From the NCBI RefSeq assembly GCF_003477885.1, contig NZ_QUEE01000019.1, positions 62,001-126,000 of the forward strand: a stretch of 64,000 nucleotides of DNA, in the 5' to 3' direction. This DNA is from Lachnotalea sp. AF33-28. GTDB lineage: Bacteria; Bacillota; Clostridia; Lachnospirales; Lachnospiraceae. The notes under the pieces were generated by a model. It did no database searches. It saw nothing but the letters and a program-made list of their open reading frames with translations, and was not told the origin of the DNA. Positions within the stretch are counted from its first letter, which is position 1. Every line of letters starts with the position of its first letter. Shown here in pieces: positions 1-10,095 of the stretch. The translations under genes were made by a program, and so were the position numbers.

Positions 1-1047
1 TGATATCTCGGATTTCTGCGGATTTTCCTCCGGCCCCACCGTAAAGTCCGGAATCATCTCCTTCTGCCGCAGCGCTTCGGAAACAGCGCGGAAGATCAGA
101 GAATAGATTTCCTCACTGTTTCGGAAACGCAGCTCCATCTTGGTCGGATGGACATTGACATCCAGGTGCTGGGAATCAATGGAAAAGTGCAATACGGTAA
201 AGGGATACTTGTGCTGCATCATAAAGGGCTTATAAGCTTCCTCGATCGCCCGGCCGACGATGGAGCTTTTGATGTATCTGCCGTTGATAAAATAAATCTC
301 ATAGGCCCGGTTTCCTCTGGCTAAGACCGGCTGCCCCAGATATCCGGTCATGGTGAGCACTTCGCTTTCGCTGTGCACGGGGATCATGTGAAAAGAGGTG
401 TCCCTGCCAAAGATGTTGTATATGATATCCTTCAGATTATGATTGCCCACCGTATGGAGTTTATTCTGATTATTGTTTATAAATCGGATGGAAACATCCG
501 GATGGGACAGCGCGATTTTCTCCACGAGATCACTGATATAGGAGGCTTCCGCAGCAGGTGACTTGAGAAATTTCCTCCTGGCTGGTGTATTAAAGAACAG
601 ATTTCTAACCAGAAATGTGGTGCCGTCCGGCGCTCCGATCTCTTCAAGAGAGACCTCCCTGCTCCCCTCGATCACGTATCTGGCCCCTGTGAGCTGATCC
701 GCTGTCTTTGTGATCAGCTCCATCTGCGATACGGCCGCGATGCTGGAAAGGGCCTCACCGCGGAAACCGAGGCTGGATACGGTCAAAAGGTCCTCCACTG
801 AACGGATCTTGCTGGTGGAATGGCGCAGAAAGGCTACGGGAATCTGATCCATCTCAATCCCGCAGCCATTATCGGTCACGCGTATCAGCGTGGTGCCGCC
901 GTCACGGATCTCCACGGTAACGGCGGTGGCTCTGGCATCAATGGCGTTCTCCAGAAGCTCCTTGACTACGGAGGCCGGTCGTTCTATGACCTCTCCTGCC
1001 GCGATCTGGTTGATCGTGTTCTGATCCAATACCTGTATATTTGGCAT
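1..1047 (-). CDS. mutL: DNA mismatch repair protein MutL (3' end outside window)
   Basis: N-terminal 349 codons of MutL, the ATPase that couples MutS mismatch recognition to downstream repair. The protein begins MPNIQVLDQNTINQIAAGEV and shows the GHKL ATPase motifs: the ELLENAIDA helix near residue 30, a DNGCGI motif near residue 60 and the SLGFRGEALSSI segment near residue 95. The ATG at 1047 lies 8 bases after the mutS stop, so the two are almost certainly co-transcribed. The frame runs off the left edge, so the C-terminal dimerisation/endonuclease domain cannot be seen. Identification is secure from motifs and from the mutS neighbour. Confidence 0.96.
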   Translation of the reverse strand, partial: MPNIQVLDQNTINQIAAGEVIERPASVVKELLENAIDARATAVTVEIRDGGTTLIRVTDNGCGIEMDQIPVAFLRHSTSKIRSVEDLLTVSSLGFRGEALSSIAAVSQMELITKTADQLTGARYVIEGSREVSLEEIGAPDGTTFLVRNLFFNTPARRKFLKSPAAEASYISDLVEKIALSHPDVSIRFINNNQNKLHTVGNHNLKDIIYNIFGRDTSFHMIPVHSESEVLTMTGYLGQPVLARGNRAYEIYFINGRYIKSSIVGRAIEEAYKPFMMQHKYPFTVLHFSIDSQHLDVNVHPTKMELRFRNSEEIYSLIFRAVSEALRQKEMIPDFTVGPEENPQKSEIS

Positions 1048-1055
1048 ATGTATAC

Positions 1056-3713
1056 TCACACTCGATTCTTAAGCTTAGTCTGAAACTGGTAAAGCAGGTT
1101 TAAAGCATCAATGGGAGTTGTTCCCGAAAGATCCAGTTCCGTGATCTGGTTTATGATATCATCTTCCTTCACCGTGTCAAACAGCGTGAGCTGTGACATG
1201 TCCACCTCGTCCATATGTACGACTGATTTTTTGTTCTGATAGGTCGCGGCAATCTCTCTGGAACGGGCAGTGATGTCCGCATCGCTTAGTTCTTCCACCA
1301 GCTCCTTGGCTCTGCGGATTACCGGTTCCGGGATTCCCGCCAGCTTAGCCACCTGGATGCCGTAGCTTTTGTCGGCGCCGCCCTTTACGATCTTTCGCAA
1401 AAATACGATATCATCACCCTTTTCCTTCACCGCAATGCAGTAATTGTTGACGCCGCCAAGTGTCCCTTCCAGTTCCGTCAGCTCATGGTAATGGGTGGCA
1501 AACAGCGTCTTGGCCCCCAGCGTTTTTACGTTTGAGATATGCTCAACCACGGCCCAGGCGATGCTTAATCCGTCAAAAGTACTGGTCCCCCGACCGATTT
1601 CGTCAAGGATCAACAGGCTGTTTCTGGTTGCATTTCTCAAGATGTTGGCCACTTCCGTCATCTCCACCATAAAGGTACTCTGGCCGCTGGCCAGGTCGTC
1701 AGATGCGCCGACCCTGGTAAAGATGCGGTCGCAGATGCCGATGTTGGCGCTCTTTGCCGGGACAAAGCTGCCGATCTGAGCCATCAGCACGATCAGCGCC
1801 ACCTGGCGCATATAAGTGGATTTACCGGCCATATTGGGGCCAGTGATGATCGATACGCGGTTGGCGCTGTTATCCAGATAAGTATCATTGGAAATGAACA
1901 TCTCACCGTGAATCATCTGTTCAACCACCGGATGACGGCCGTCCTTGATGTTAATGATTCCCTTTTCGTTGATATGGGGCCGCACAAAATTATTGCGGTC
2001 AGCTACAGAAGACAGTGAAGTCAGAACATCGATTTTAGCAATGGCCTTGGCGCTGCTCTGTATGCGCACGACTGCGGCGGCAATCTCATCTCTGACCTGG
2101 CAGAACAGATCGTATTCCAGCACAAATAACTTGTCCTCTGCGCCCAGGATCACATCCTCCAGATGCTTTAACTCATCCGTCGTATAGCGTTCCGCGTTGG
2201 TCAGTGTCTGCTTGCGCACATAATAGTCCGGCACCATGTTTTTAAAGGAATTCGTAACCTCCAGATAATAGCCGAACACCCGGTTGTATTTGACACGGAG
2301 GCCCTTAATGCCCGTCTTCTCCCGCTCTCTTGTCTCAAGCTCAGCCAGCCACCCCTTGCCTTCGGTCTTGGCCCTGCGCAGTTCATCCGCCTCAAAACTG
2401 TATCCGTCTTTGATAATGCCGCCCTCCCGGATCGTGATAGGGGGATCTTCCAGAATCGACTGGTCGATCAGCGCGTACACATCCTCCAGGGTATCCAGCT
2501 CATCGCAGATCTCCCGCCACAGCGGGCTGTTTAAGGATCCGATCTGCTGTTTTATAGGAGGGAGCATCTCCAGGGATTTCTTAAATGCAATTAAATCCCT
2601 GGGATTGGCGCTGCGGTAGGTGATGCGGCTGACCAGGCGCTCCAGGTCGTAGATCGGATTTAAGTATTCGGCAATTTCCTCCCGGGTGATGTAGTTTCTG
2701 CACAGCTCCTCGATCGCATCCTGCCGGTCCGTAATCTCCTTTTTATCGATCAGCGGCTGTTCAATATAGCTGCGGAGCATGCGCGCGCCCATGGCCGTTT
2801 TCGTCTTATCCAGCACCCACAGCAGGGAGCCTCTCTTCTGCTTCTCCCTTAAAGTCTCCACCAGCTCCAGGTTCCGCCTGGTTGAAGTATCGACGATCAT
2901 GTATTTACCGATCTGATACGGGTGTATCGTGGTCAGCTGCTCCAGTGTATTCTTCTGCGTCTCATAAAGGTACTGCATCAGGGCGCCGGACGCAATCAGG
3001 GCGGTCTCGTAGTCTTCCAGGCCCAGACCCTCCAGGCGTTCTACCTTAAAATGGCTTTTTAAGATGGACTTGCAGCGGTCATCGTCAAAATAGTAATTGT
3101 CCAGCGCTGAAATCGCAAGGGACAGCCTTTCCTTTAAATCCTCAATATCCACACCGCTCATGTAAAAAGCTTCGTTGCAGATGATTTCCGACGGCATATA
3201 TTTATTGATTTCATCCACCAGCCTGGAGACCGAGTCCACCTCGGTGACATGAAAATCACCGGTGGATATATCCGCCACCCCAAGCCCAAAGGTCCTGTCA
3301 ATGTATACGATGCACATCAGATAGTTGTTCTTGGCCTCATCCAGCGCCAGATCGCTGATAATTGTGCCCGGAGTGACGATACGGACCACTTCCCGCTTCA
3401 CAAGTCCCTTGGCAAGCCTCGGATCCTCCATCTGCTCCGCAATCGCGACGCGGTACCCTTTCTGAACCAGCCTGTTTAAATAGGTGTCCAGCGCATGGTA
3501 GGGCACACCGCACATCGGCGCCCTCTCCTTTAACCCACACTCCTTGCCGGTCAGAGTCAGTTCCAGTTCCCTAGAAACCGTCACCGCGTCATCAAAAAAC
3601 ATTTCATAAAAATCGCCCAGCCGGTAAAACAGAATGCAGTCCCCGTTTTCCTCTTTTGTCTTCATGTATTGCTGCATCATGGGCGACAACTGTTCTAGCT
3701 GTACCTGTTCCAT
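1056..3713 (-). CDS. mutS: DNA mismatch repair protein MutS
   Basis: Full-length MutS (885 aa, usual size), the mismatch-recognition ATPase. The mismatch-wedging Phe-X-Glu motif is present as FYE at residues 35-37. The Walker A motif GPNMAGKST is near residue 625 and the Walker B segment LLILDEIGRGTSTFDG near 700, followed by the FATHYHEL motif. The start ATG directly abuts the miaB stop codon, and mutL follows after 8 bases, giving a miaB-mutS-mutL transcription unit that is common in Firmicutes. Nothing looks truncated or unusual. Confidence 0.97.
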   Translation of the reverse strand: MEQVQLEQLSPMMQQYMKTKEENGDCILFYRLGDFYEMFFDDAVTVSRELELTLTGKECGLKERAPMCGVPYHALDTYLNRLVQKGYRVAIAEQMEDPRLAKGLVKREVVRIVTPGTIISDLALDEAKNNYLMCIVYIDRTFGLGVADISTGDFHVTEVDSVSRLVDEINKYMPSEIICNEAFYMSGVDIEDLKERLSLAISALDNYYFDDDRCKSILKSHFKVERLEGLGLEDYETALIASGALMQYLYETQKNTLEQLTTIHPYQIGKYMIVDTSTRRNLELVETLREKQKRGSLLWVLDKTKTAMGARMLRSYIEQPLIDKKEITDRQDAIEELCRNYITREEIAEYLNPIYDLERLVSRITYRSANPRDLIAFKKSLEMLPPIKQQIGSLNSPLWREICDELDTLEDVYALIDQSILEDPPITIREGGIIKDGYSFEADELRRAKTEGKGWLAELETREREKTGIKGLRVKYNRVFGYYLEVTNSFKNMVPDYYVRKQTLTNAERYTTDELKHLEDVILGAEDKLFVLEYDLFCQVRDEIAAAVVRIQSSAKAIAKIDVLTSLSSVADRNNFVRPHINEKGIINIKDGRHPVVEQMIHGEMFISNDTYLDNSANRVSIITGPNMAGKSTYMRQVALIVLMAQIGSFVPAKSANIGICDRIFTRVGASDDLASGQSTFMVEMTEVANILRNATRNSLLILDEIGRGTSTFDGLSIAWAVVEHISNVKTLGAKTLFATHYHELTELEGTLGGVNNYCIAVKEKGDDIVFLRKIVKGGADKSYGIQVAKLAGIPEPVIRRAKELVEELSDADITARSREIAATYQNKKSVVHMDEVDMSQLTLFDTVKEDDIINQITELDLSGTTPIDALNLLYQFQTKLKNRV

Positions 3714-5150
3714 TTAGTCCCTCGTTCCCATATAATAAAATCCTCTTGCCTCTGTGAGACGTACCGGATAGATCTTGCCGATCATATCTTTCGTGCCGGG
3801 AAAATGCACCATGATATTGTTGCCAAGCCTCCCGGTCACCGTGTCCGGACAGTGGTCATCCATGCCTTCCACCAGAGCGGTCTGCACGGTGCCAAGATCC
3901 CGCTCACATACCTGAGCGGCGATTTCCTGCACCTGCTTTAAGAGGCGGTCAAACCTGGCCTTTACCACATCCTCCGGCACCTGATCCGGCATTGCTGCCG
4001 CCGGCGTTCCCGTCCTCTTGGAATATATGAAGGTAAAGGCGCTGTCGTAGCGCACCTTTCTCACCACATCCATGGTTTCCTCAAAATCCTCTTCCGTTTC
4101 TCCCGGAAATCCCACAATGATGTCCGTAGTCAGTCCGATATCCGGTATGGCCGCCCGTATCTTATCCACCAGGTTCAGATACTGTTCCTTCGTATACCGG
4201 CGGTTCATCTCTTTAAGGATCCGGCTGCTGCCGGACTGCAGGGGCAGATGCAGGTGATGGCAGATTTTTTTGGATTCCTTCATCGTCTGGATCAGCTCGT
4301 CGGACAGATCCTTCGGATGGCTCGTCATGAACCGGATGCGTTCAAGCCCTTCCAAGGCTTCCACCTTTCTTAAGAGCTCTGCAAAAGAAATCGGATTTTC
4401 CAGGGTTTTGCCATAAGAATTGACGTTCTGCCCCAGCAGCATGACCTCTACCACACCGTCCGCCACCAGCCGGCGCACTTCCTCCACGATATCCTCCGGG
4501 CTGCGGCTCCGTTCACGACCCCTCACATAGGGGACGATGCAGTAGCTGCAGAAGTTATTGCAGCCAAACATGATGTTCACGCCTGATTTGAACGGGTACT
4601 TGCGCTCCACAGGCAGGTTTTCTACGATCTGGTCCGTGCTCTCCCAGATTTCCACCACCTGCTTCTCCCCGGTCATGCGGCGGTATAAGAGCTCCGCCAG
4701 CATAAAAATATTATGAGTGCCGAATAGGATATCTACAAACCGGTAGCTTTTCTTCAGTTTCTCAATCACGGCCGGTTCCTGCATCATGCAGCCGCACAGC
4801 GCGATGATCATTTCCGGATTTTTCTTTTTCAGGCTGTTTAAATAGCCAAGGCGGCCATATACCCGCTGGTTCGCATTATCCCTTACAGTACATGTGTTAT
4901 AAAGCACGAAATCCGAAGCCTCATCTTCGGACTGCGTAAATCCCACGCTCTCAAGGATGCCCATCAGCTTTTCCGAATCACGGGCGTTCATCTGGCATCC
5001 GAAGGTCTGAATGCAGGCCGTCAGCGGCCGCCCGAGCTCTTTGGCCCTTCTTTCCACAATGGTCCTGACCAGTTCCATATAGTACTGCTGCCGAAAGGGT
5101 TCCTTTTCCGGAACCGCCTCACAGGCAGCGATGCTGTTCTGCTCTGTCAT
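3714..5150 (-). CDS. miaB: tRNA-2-methylthio-N6-dimethylallyladenosine synthase MiaB
   Basis: Radical-SAM methylthiotransferase (478 aa) that adds a methylthio group to i6A37 of tRNAs reading UNN codons. The N-terminal UPF0004 domain has its cluster cysteines in TFGCQMN (about residue 50), NTCTVRD and LCGCMMQE. The radical-SAM CxxxCxxC motif is in GCNNFCSYCIVPYVRGRERS near residue 195. A TRAM-type domain is at the C terminus. The stop codon touches the mutS start. Upstream lies a short intergenic stretch carrying REP-like hairpins. Confidence 0.95.
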   Translation of the reverse strand: MTEQNSIAACEAVPEKEPFRQQYYMELVRTIVERRAKELGRPLTACIQTFGCQMNARDSEKLMGILESVGFTQSEDEASDFVLYNTCTVRDNANQRVYGRLGYLNSLKKKNPEMIIALCGCMMQEPAVIEKLKKSYRFVDILFGTHNIFMLAELLYRRMTGEKQVVEIWESTDQIVENLPVERKYPFKSGVNIMFGCNNFCSYCIVPYVRGRERSRSPEDIVEEVRRLVADGVVEVMLLGQNVNSYGKTLENPISFAELLRKVEALEGLERIRFMTSHPKDLSDELIQTMKESKKICHHLHLPLQSGSSRILKEMNRRYTKEQYLNLVDKIRAAIPDIGLTTDIIVGFPGETEEDFEETMDVVRKVRYDSAFTFIYSKRTGTPAAAMPDQVPEDVVKARFDRLLKQVQEIAAQVCERDLGTVQTALVEGMDDHCPDTVTGRLGNNIMVHFPGTKDMIGKIYPVRLTEARGFYYMGTRD

Positions 5151-5166
5151 GTAATCTTACTTCTCC

Positions 5167-5255
5167 TTTACTTGTCACCAGCCGCAGGCTGATGACCTGC
5201 GCACACTTCAGTGTGCTTCCTATTTTACTTGTCACCAGCCGCAGGCTGATGACCT
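5167..5255. repeat. REP-like hairpin element, hairpin 1 duplicated
   Basis: Two identical 32-base copies (5167-5198 and 5224-5255) each contain a hairpin with arms GTCACCAGCC and GGCTGATGAC around a GCA loop (one A-C mismatch). Between them, at 5201-5216, is a second hairpin GCACAC/GTGTGC with loop TTCA. The hairpin 1 - 4 bases - hairpin 2 arrangement recurs at 53166-53208. The second copy overlaps the stop codon of the foldase gene. There is no T-run typical of a terminator after hairpin 1. This is probably a dispersed intercistronic element. Confidence 0.8.
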
Positions 5256-6315
5256 ATTGCACTCCGAAAACCGCCTTGTATTCCTCATAGAAATCAGCGC
5301 CCTCTGCACGGGCTTCCCCGGTAAAACGGATCTGATCCCAAGCAGCCTTGTTATATTCGGCGGTCAGTCCTGCGGTAAAAGTATCATATACCTGAGAGAA
5401 CGCCTCCGATTTTTTGCGCTCGGCGATTTCTTTCTTATGCATCTCGGTTCCCTCCATATCATAATCCTCAATGCACTTGATGATATGGTAACCGTATTCC
5501 GTCTCCACAATGCCGCTCAACTCCCCGTCGGAAAGCGCAAAGGCTGCCTCTTCAAAGCTCTCGGGAAATTCGCCGCGGCCCACCTTGTAGTTGACAGCAT
5601 CTCCTTCGTTATAGCTCTCGGCCAGCACGGAAAAATCTGTTCCGGACTCTGCCTTATGAAGCGCTTCTTCTGCGGTCTGCCTCTTTGCCGCCTTATCTTC
5701 CTCCGACAGGGGGGCCTGGTTTCCGTTTGCATCCACCGCATAGGTCTTGATCAGAATCTGCTCCACCTGTATGATCCGGGCCTCGCTGTCGCTGACCTCC
5801 ACATTCACATCCTTTGTGAGCTCCTCCACCAGTTTATTGGCCAGACAGTACTGCTCATATACAGATTTGGCTGTCCCAGGCGTCAGCTTCATATATGCGA
5901 TATCCGCTTCGGACAGCTTGCCGTAATAAGCGTCCGCCGCTTCCTTTGCGAGGCGTTTTTCTTCCTCGGTCAGCTCAATGCCCCGGTCTGCCGCCATAAG
6001 CACCATACATTTCATCTGGGCAAGGAAATTCTGGAGAGACTCTCTGACATAGGTCTCAAAGGTCCCGTTGCTTAGATCGATGTCCCAGATCTCGGAGCCA
6101 TAGGCCTTCTCATAGATGTTTTTCTGCGTGGTCACAAAGATCATGGCCTCGGGCACGGTCGCCGTCTCCCTGCCGATTTTAAACAGCTGGTCTTCATTTA
6201 AACCCACCGTAAACTGTATATCCTTGTCCGCCAGTTTGCTGCAGCCTGTCAAAAACAGAAGGGCAGTCAGAATACCTGCCAGCAGCCTCTTCACATATCG
6301 TTTCATATTTGACAT
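5254..6315 (-). CDS. PrsA/SurA-like peptidyl-prolyl isomerase lipoprotein
   Basis: Predicted extracytoplasmic foldase (353 aa). A lipoprotein signal peptide with lipobox LTGC (Cys near residue 25) anchors it to the membrane. A SurA_N-like helical region containing YGSEIW follows, and then a parvulin-type rotamase domain (about residues 180-290) with VEQILIKT, VGRGEFPESFEEAAFAL and TEYGYHIIKCIE. PrsA-type proteins help secreted proteins fold outside the membrane. Starts at Met1 or Met4 are both possible because the AGGAG lies very close to Met1. The gene is 52 bases downstream of sbcC; whether they share a transcript is unclear. Confidence 0.88.
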   Translation of the reverse strand: MSNMKRYVKRLLAGILTALLFLTGCSKLADKDIQFTVGLNEDQLFKIGRETATVPEAMIFVTTQKNIYEKAYGSEIWDIDLSNGTFETYVRESLQNFLAQMKCMVLMAADRGIELTEEEKRLAKEAADAYYGKLSEADIAYMKLTPGTAKSVYEQYCLANKLVEELTKDVNVEVSDSEARIIQVEQILIKTYAVDANGNQAPLSEEDKAAKRQTAEEALHKAESGTDFSVLAESYNEGDAVNYKVGRGEFPESFEEAAFALSDGELSGIVETEYGYHIIKCIEDYDMEGTEMHKKEIAERKKSEAFSQVYDTFTAGLTAEYNKAAWDQIRFTGEARAEGADFYEEYKAVFGVQ

Positions 6316-6367
6316 TTTCTCCTGTTCTTTTTACACTTTGCTATTCTAACACAAAAGGCCGACAAAA

Positions 6368-8950
6368 TCAAAAAGATTTCTGCATAATCCGACTTCCGGT
6401 GCTGGTCTTTACCACCTCGATCTGAGATTCTATGCGTTCCTTCAGCTCATCCACATGAGAAATAATGCCGATCATGCGGTCCTTCTGCACCAGGGACAAA
6501 AGCGCAGCCACTGCCTGATCCATGGATTCTGCGTCCAGCGCTCCAAACCCCTCGTCGATAAAGAGCGCATCGATCTCGATGCCTCCGGCATAGGCCTGGA
6601 TCACATCGGACATGCCCAGCGCCAGGGAAAGGGCCGCCTTGAAGGTTTCCCCTCCGGATAAGGTTTTCACCGAACGCTTTCTGCCGGTGTAATGGTCCAG
6701 CACCTCAAGTTCCATTCCTTCTCTGCTCCTTAAATCCAGAGCCCTTTGTGTCCTGAACAGCTCATATCTGCCGTTGCTCATGGCCGTAAGCCTAAGGTTG
6801 GCGCCTGTCAGGATATCATCGAAATAGACCGACAGCACATACTGTTCAAAGATCAGCTTCTTGGGATTATATCCGTTGGCGGCCCGCTCCACATCCCTTA
6901 GGATGCCGAACTCTTCCTTAAGCTTCTCCGATTGTTTGAGTTTATCTTCCAATGTCCGCACCGCCTGGCGGTTGCTTACCACCCTGGCGTTAACGTCATC
7001 CCTCTGTTTTCTGGTTTCCTTTAAAAGAGAATCGGTCTTTTGAAGGCTGCCCTCCAGACTGTCCAGATCCTTTTTCTGCGCGGACTTAAGCTCCTCCTTA
7101 AGCTGGAGCTTCTGCAGGGTAACCGCGTGCAGATCCCGGTCGAAGCCCGCGATATACTCCTTAAGGCCGATCAGCGCTGTCTCCTCCATCTCCGCATTTT
7201 TGTAGGCGGTCACGGAAGTAAAACCGCACTGCTCCATGCAGGATTTCCACAGCATATCCGCCTCTGTAAGCTCTTTTTCAGCCACAGCTGCGGCCTTTTG
7301 ACAGCTGTCCGTCCAAGAACGCTGTTTCTCCAGTTCCAGATGAACTTCTGTATAAGCTTCCTGTGCCCGCGCAAGGCGCAGTTTCAGATCTTCTATCCTA
7401 TCCTCGTTTTTCGTTATCTGCGCTGCAAGCGAATCCGCCCTGTGAGAGCCCACTTCTTTTTTAAGCCCAGAAACCAGAGCATTGGCGGCGGCCGCCTGCG
7501 CATGCGCCGCAGACAGCTCCTGTTCCCTTTTTTTTGCCTGTTCCTTCAGCCGGTTTAACTCCTTCTGATCCGGTATTCCCTCCGCCGCTCTGGCCGGACT
7601 GGGATGATGTACGGATCCGCACACCGGGCAGGGCTGTCCCTCCGTTAGACCGGCGGCTAAAATACCTGCGCTTTCTCTGCGAAACAGAGTCTCTTTCCCC
7701 TCATACAAGCTTCGCGCCCTTTTGGCATCTTCTTCAAGTTTTAAATAGATGTCCTGTCTCTGTTTCAACTCTGCCTCGCGCTTCATAAGCTCCAGACATT
7801 TTTCCTCCATAAGCTTCTGTCTCCGCAGCTTTTCTTCCAGCTGCGCAAGAAGAGCAGCCCTTTTAGGCGCGCGCTGCTGTTCCTGCTGCTTCTTAGCGAA
7901 CTCCCTGTTAAGCCCGGCGAGAGTTCGTTCGGCCTGAAGCCGGGACGCCTCCGCCTCCTTCAGTCTCATCCGTGCGCTGTTAAGCGCCTCGAATGCCGGC
8001 TTCGCCTTAAGAAAGCGGCTGCTGGCATCCAGCTGTTTCCTGGCCCGTTTTGCCCGTGCCTCCTCCTGTCTTAACTGCGCGAGCTTTTGGCAGCATTCAT
8101 GGTAACGGTCTATCTTTAGGTTCAGCTCTCTGGCCGCATCCGTCCGGAGCATGAGCCGCCGCACGGATGCCTCCAGGCGTTCTGTCCTGGCATCCAAATT
8201 TTTCAAAAGCCGCCGGTCCTGGGCTAGCGCTTCTTCTGCCATGCGAAGCAGAGCACTGTAATTTTTATCCTTCAAAGAGCAGGCTGTCTTCCAGTTCTCA
8301 TCATCCGACCGGACAGACTGCACAACTTCGTCGCACTGCGTTTTAAGCCGGCCGATGTCCGCGAGCATCTCCTTTGCACGGCTTGCGAGCACGTTTTGGA
8401 TAGCATCATAGATCCTGGTGCGAAAGATATTGCGGAAGATCTGTGTGCGCTCCCTGGAAGAGGCGGTTAAGAGTTCCTGGAACTCCCCTTGAGCGATCAT
8501 GGCGATCTGTTTAAACTGGCTGTACTGGAGACCTAAGATCCCTGTGATCTTCTCCGTCACCGTCTGGCTTCCCTCGCAAAGCAGTTCATCCCCACGGTAA
8601 AAGATGGCATTTTCTCTTTCAAGGGTGGTGCCCCCCGACCTAAGCTTCGGCCTTTCGTAGCGGGGATTTCTGGTCACCCGGTAACTGGCGCCGCGATGCC
8701 GGAATAAAAGCGTCACAAAGGTCCTCACATCCGCCGCCGCAAAGTCGCTGCGCAGAGAATCCTTCTCCCGGACGCTTCCGCTGACATTTCCGTACAATGC
8801 GAAGGTCAGCGCATCAAATACAGTTGTCTTGCCGGCGCCCGTAGGGCCGGTGATCAGGAAAATCCCTTGGGCAGACGCCCTTTCAAAGTCAATTTCCACC
8901 AGATCCTTATAGGGCCCCCAGGCCGATATGCTAAGCTGTATCGGTTTCAT
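6368..8950 (-). CDS. sbcC: Exonuclease subunit SbcC
   Basis: SMC-like ATPase of the SbcCD (Rad50-Mre11 type) nuclease that cleaves hairpins and palindromes left by replication (860 aa). Walker A GPTGAGKTTVFDA is near residue 35. Long coiled coils flank a zinc hook CPVC near residue 442. The ABC signature LSGGETFKAALSLALG is near 763 and Walker B ALFIDEGFGALD near 797. The start overlaps the end of sbcD by 4 bases, showing translational coupling. Confidence 0.96.
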   Translation of the reverse strand: MKPIQLSISAWGPYKDLVEIDFERASAQGIFLITGPTGAGKTTVFDALTFALYGNVSGSVREKDSLRSDFAAADVRTFVTLLFRHRGASYRVTRNPRYERPKLRSGGTTLERENAIFYRGDELLCEGSQTVTEKITGILGLQYSQFKQIAMIAQGEFQELLTASSRERTQIFRNIFRTRIYDAIQNVLASRAKEMLADIGRLKTQCDEVVQSVRSDDENWKTACSLKDKNYSALLRMAEEALAQDRRLLKNLDARTERLEASVRRLMLRTDAARELNLKIDRYHECCQKLAQLRQEEARAKRARKQLDASSRFLKAKPAFEALNSARMRLKEAEASRLQAERTLAGLNREFAKKQQEQQRAPKRAALLAQLEEKLRRQKLMEEKCLELMKREAELKQRQDIYLKLEEDAKRARSLYEGKETLFRRESAGILAAGLTEGQPCPVCGSVHHPSPARAAEGIPDQKELNRLKEQAKKREQELSAAHAQAAAANALVSGLKKEVGSHRADSLAAQITKNEDRIEDLKLRLARAQEAYTEVHLELEKQRSWTDSCQKAAAVAEKELTEADMLWKSCMEQCGFTSVTAYKNAEMEETALIGLKEYIAGFDRDLHAVTLQKLQLKEELKSAQKKDLDSLEGSLQKTDSLLKETRKQRDDVNARVVSNRQAVRTLEDKLKQSEKLKEEFGILRDVERAANGYNPKKLIFEQYVLSVYFDDILTGANLRLTAMSNGRYELFRTQRALDLRSREGMELEVLDHYTGRKRSVKTLSGGETFKAALSLALGMSDVIQAYAGGIEIDALFIDEGFGALDAESMDQAVAALLSLVQKDRMIGIISHVDELKERIESQIEVVKTSTGSRIMQKSF

Positions 8951-10095
8951 ATTTCTTTCTCCTTCGCCTCATCCGCCGCCTGCCGGAACATCTCCCTGCG
9001 CCGTTCATCCATCTGTCTGCCTGTCACTTCCAGAAAAAATTCCTCAAAGAGCTCCAGCTCATCCTTTTCCCTGATTCCAAAAGCCCCCTGATATTCCGGC
9101 TGCTTTAAAGGCAAATTTTTAACAATGGACAGCTGCATCACATTGGGATATACGCTTCGCAGCGCGCTCATGGGGTCAAACAGTTCCTCTTCATCGGTGA
9201 GTTCCACAGCCAGATAATCTCTCCGGTCCGCTAAAGATGCGATCTCCTCCTTTGTCAGTTCCTTCAGACTGCCCCTGATCCTGCGCATATCATGGAGCGG
9301 TTTTAGCGGAAGCTGCGTAACCTTCACCTCACCCTTTTTGCCAAGCTCCACCAGATTTACCGACTTATCCTGTCCGCACTCTGAAAAAGAATATTTAACC
9401 GGAGAACCGGCATACCATATATTCCCCTCCCCGATTCTCTGACAGCGGTGGATATGCCCCAGAGCCGTATAGTCATAGGCCGCAAAGCAGCCCGCATCCA
9501 CCCGGTCGCTGCCGCCCACGCTGACCCGAACCTCGGAATCGGACAGCACGGGATCTGCGCCTTTTGAAGTGACAAATTCATGCGCCACCAGCACATTGCG
9601 CAGGGAGGGCTCCGGCGGGTTATGCAAAAGCGCCGCCAGGACACCCGCCTCAAAATCCGGCATATCCTCCCCGTAGAGTTCCTTTTTGACCGCCGGCCTG
9701 GAAAAGGGGAGCAGATAGAACCGTACGGCGCCGTATTCATCCTTAAGCTCGGTCATACAGAGCTCTTTCTGCGCCGTGCCGGACAGATACAGGCCTCTGC
9801 CCGCCAGGATCTGGCTGGCAAAGCTGATGCGTTCCGGAGAATCATGGTTACCCGCAATGCCCATGACGCAGATATTCAGATCTGCAAGACGGGTCAGAAA
9901 GGCATCCATGAGCGAGACCGCCTCTGCCGGGGGGATGGACCGGTCATACAAATCCCCTGCCAGAATCACGGCAGAAACCTGATAAGAGGCGGCATAGGAA
10001 CAGATCTGATCCAGCGCTGCCTCCTGTTCCTTCAGCATTGAAAATTCATTCACTACTTTTCCTATATGCAGATCTGCCGTATGCAAAAATCTCAT
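8947..10095 (-). CDS. sbcD: Exonuclease subunit SbcD
   Basis: Mre11-type metallophosphoesterase subunit of SbcCD (382 aa). Metal-binding motifs are in order: HTADLHIG at the N terminus, LAGDLYDR near residue 45, GNHDS near 83, VAHEF near 167 and GHIHRCQ near 215, followed by a C-terminal capping region. A strong GGAGGGACAG ribosome site precedes the ATG at 10095. It overlaps sbcC by 4 bases. The leader upstream contains small GC hairpins (CCCGC/GCGGG near 10125) but no clear promoter was identified. Confidence 0.96.
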   Translation of the reverse strand: MRFLHTADLHIGKVVNEFSMLKEQEAALDQICSYAASYQVSAVILAGDLYDRSIPPAEAVSLMDAFLTRLADLNICVMGIAGNHDSPERISFASQILAGRGLYLSGTAQKELCMTELKDEYGAVRFYLLPFSRPAVKKELYGEDMPDFEAGVLAALLHNPPEPSLRNVLVAHEFVTSKGADPVLSDSEVRVSVGGSDRVDAGCFAAYDYTALGHIHRCQRIGEGNIWYAGSPVKYSFSECGQDKSVNLVELGKKGEVKVTQLPLKPLHDMRRIRGSLKELTKEEIASLADRRDYLAVELTDEEELFDPMSALRSVYPNVMQLSIVKNLPLKQPEYQGAFGIREKDELELFEEFFLEVTGRQMDERRREMFRQAADEAKEKEI

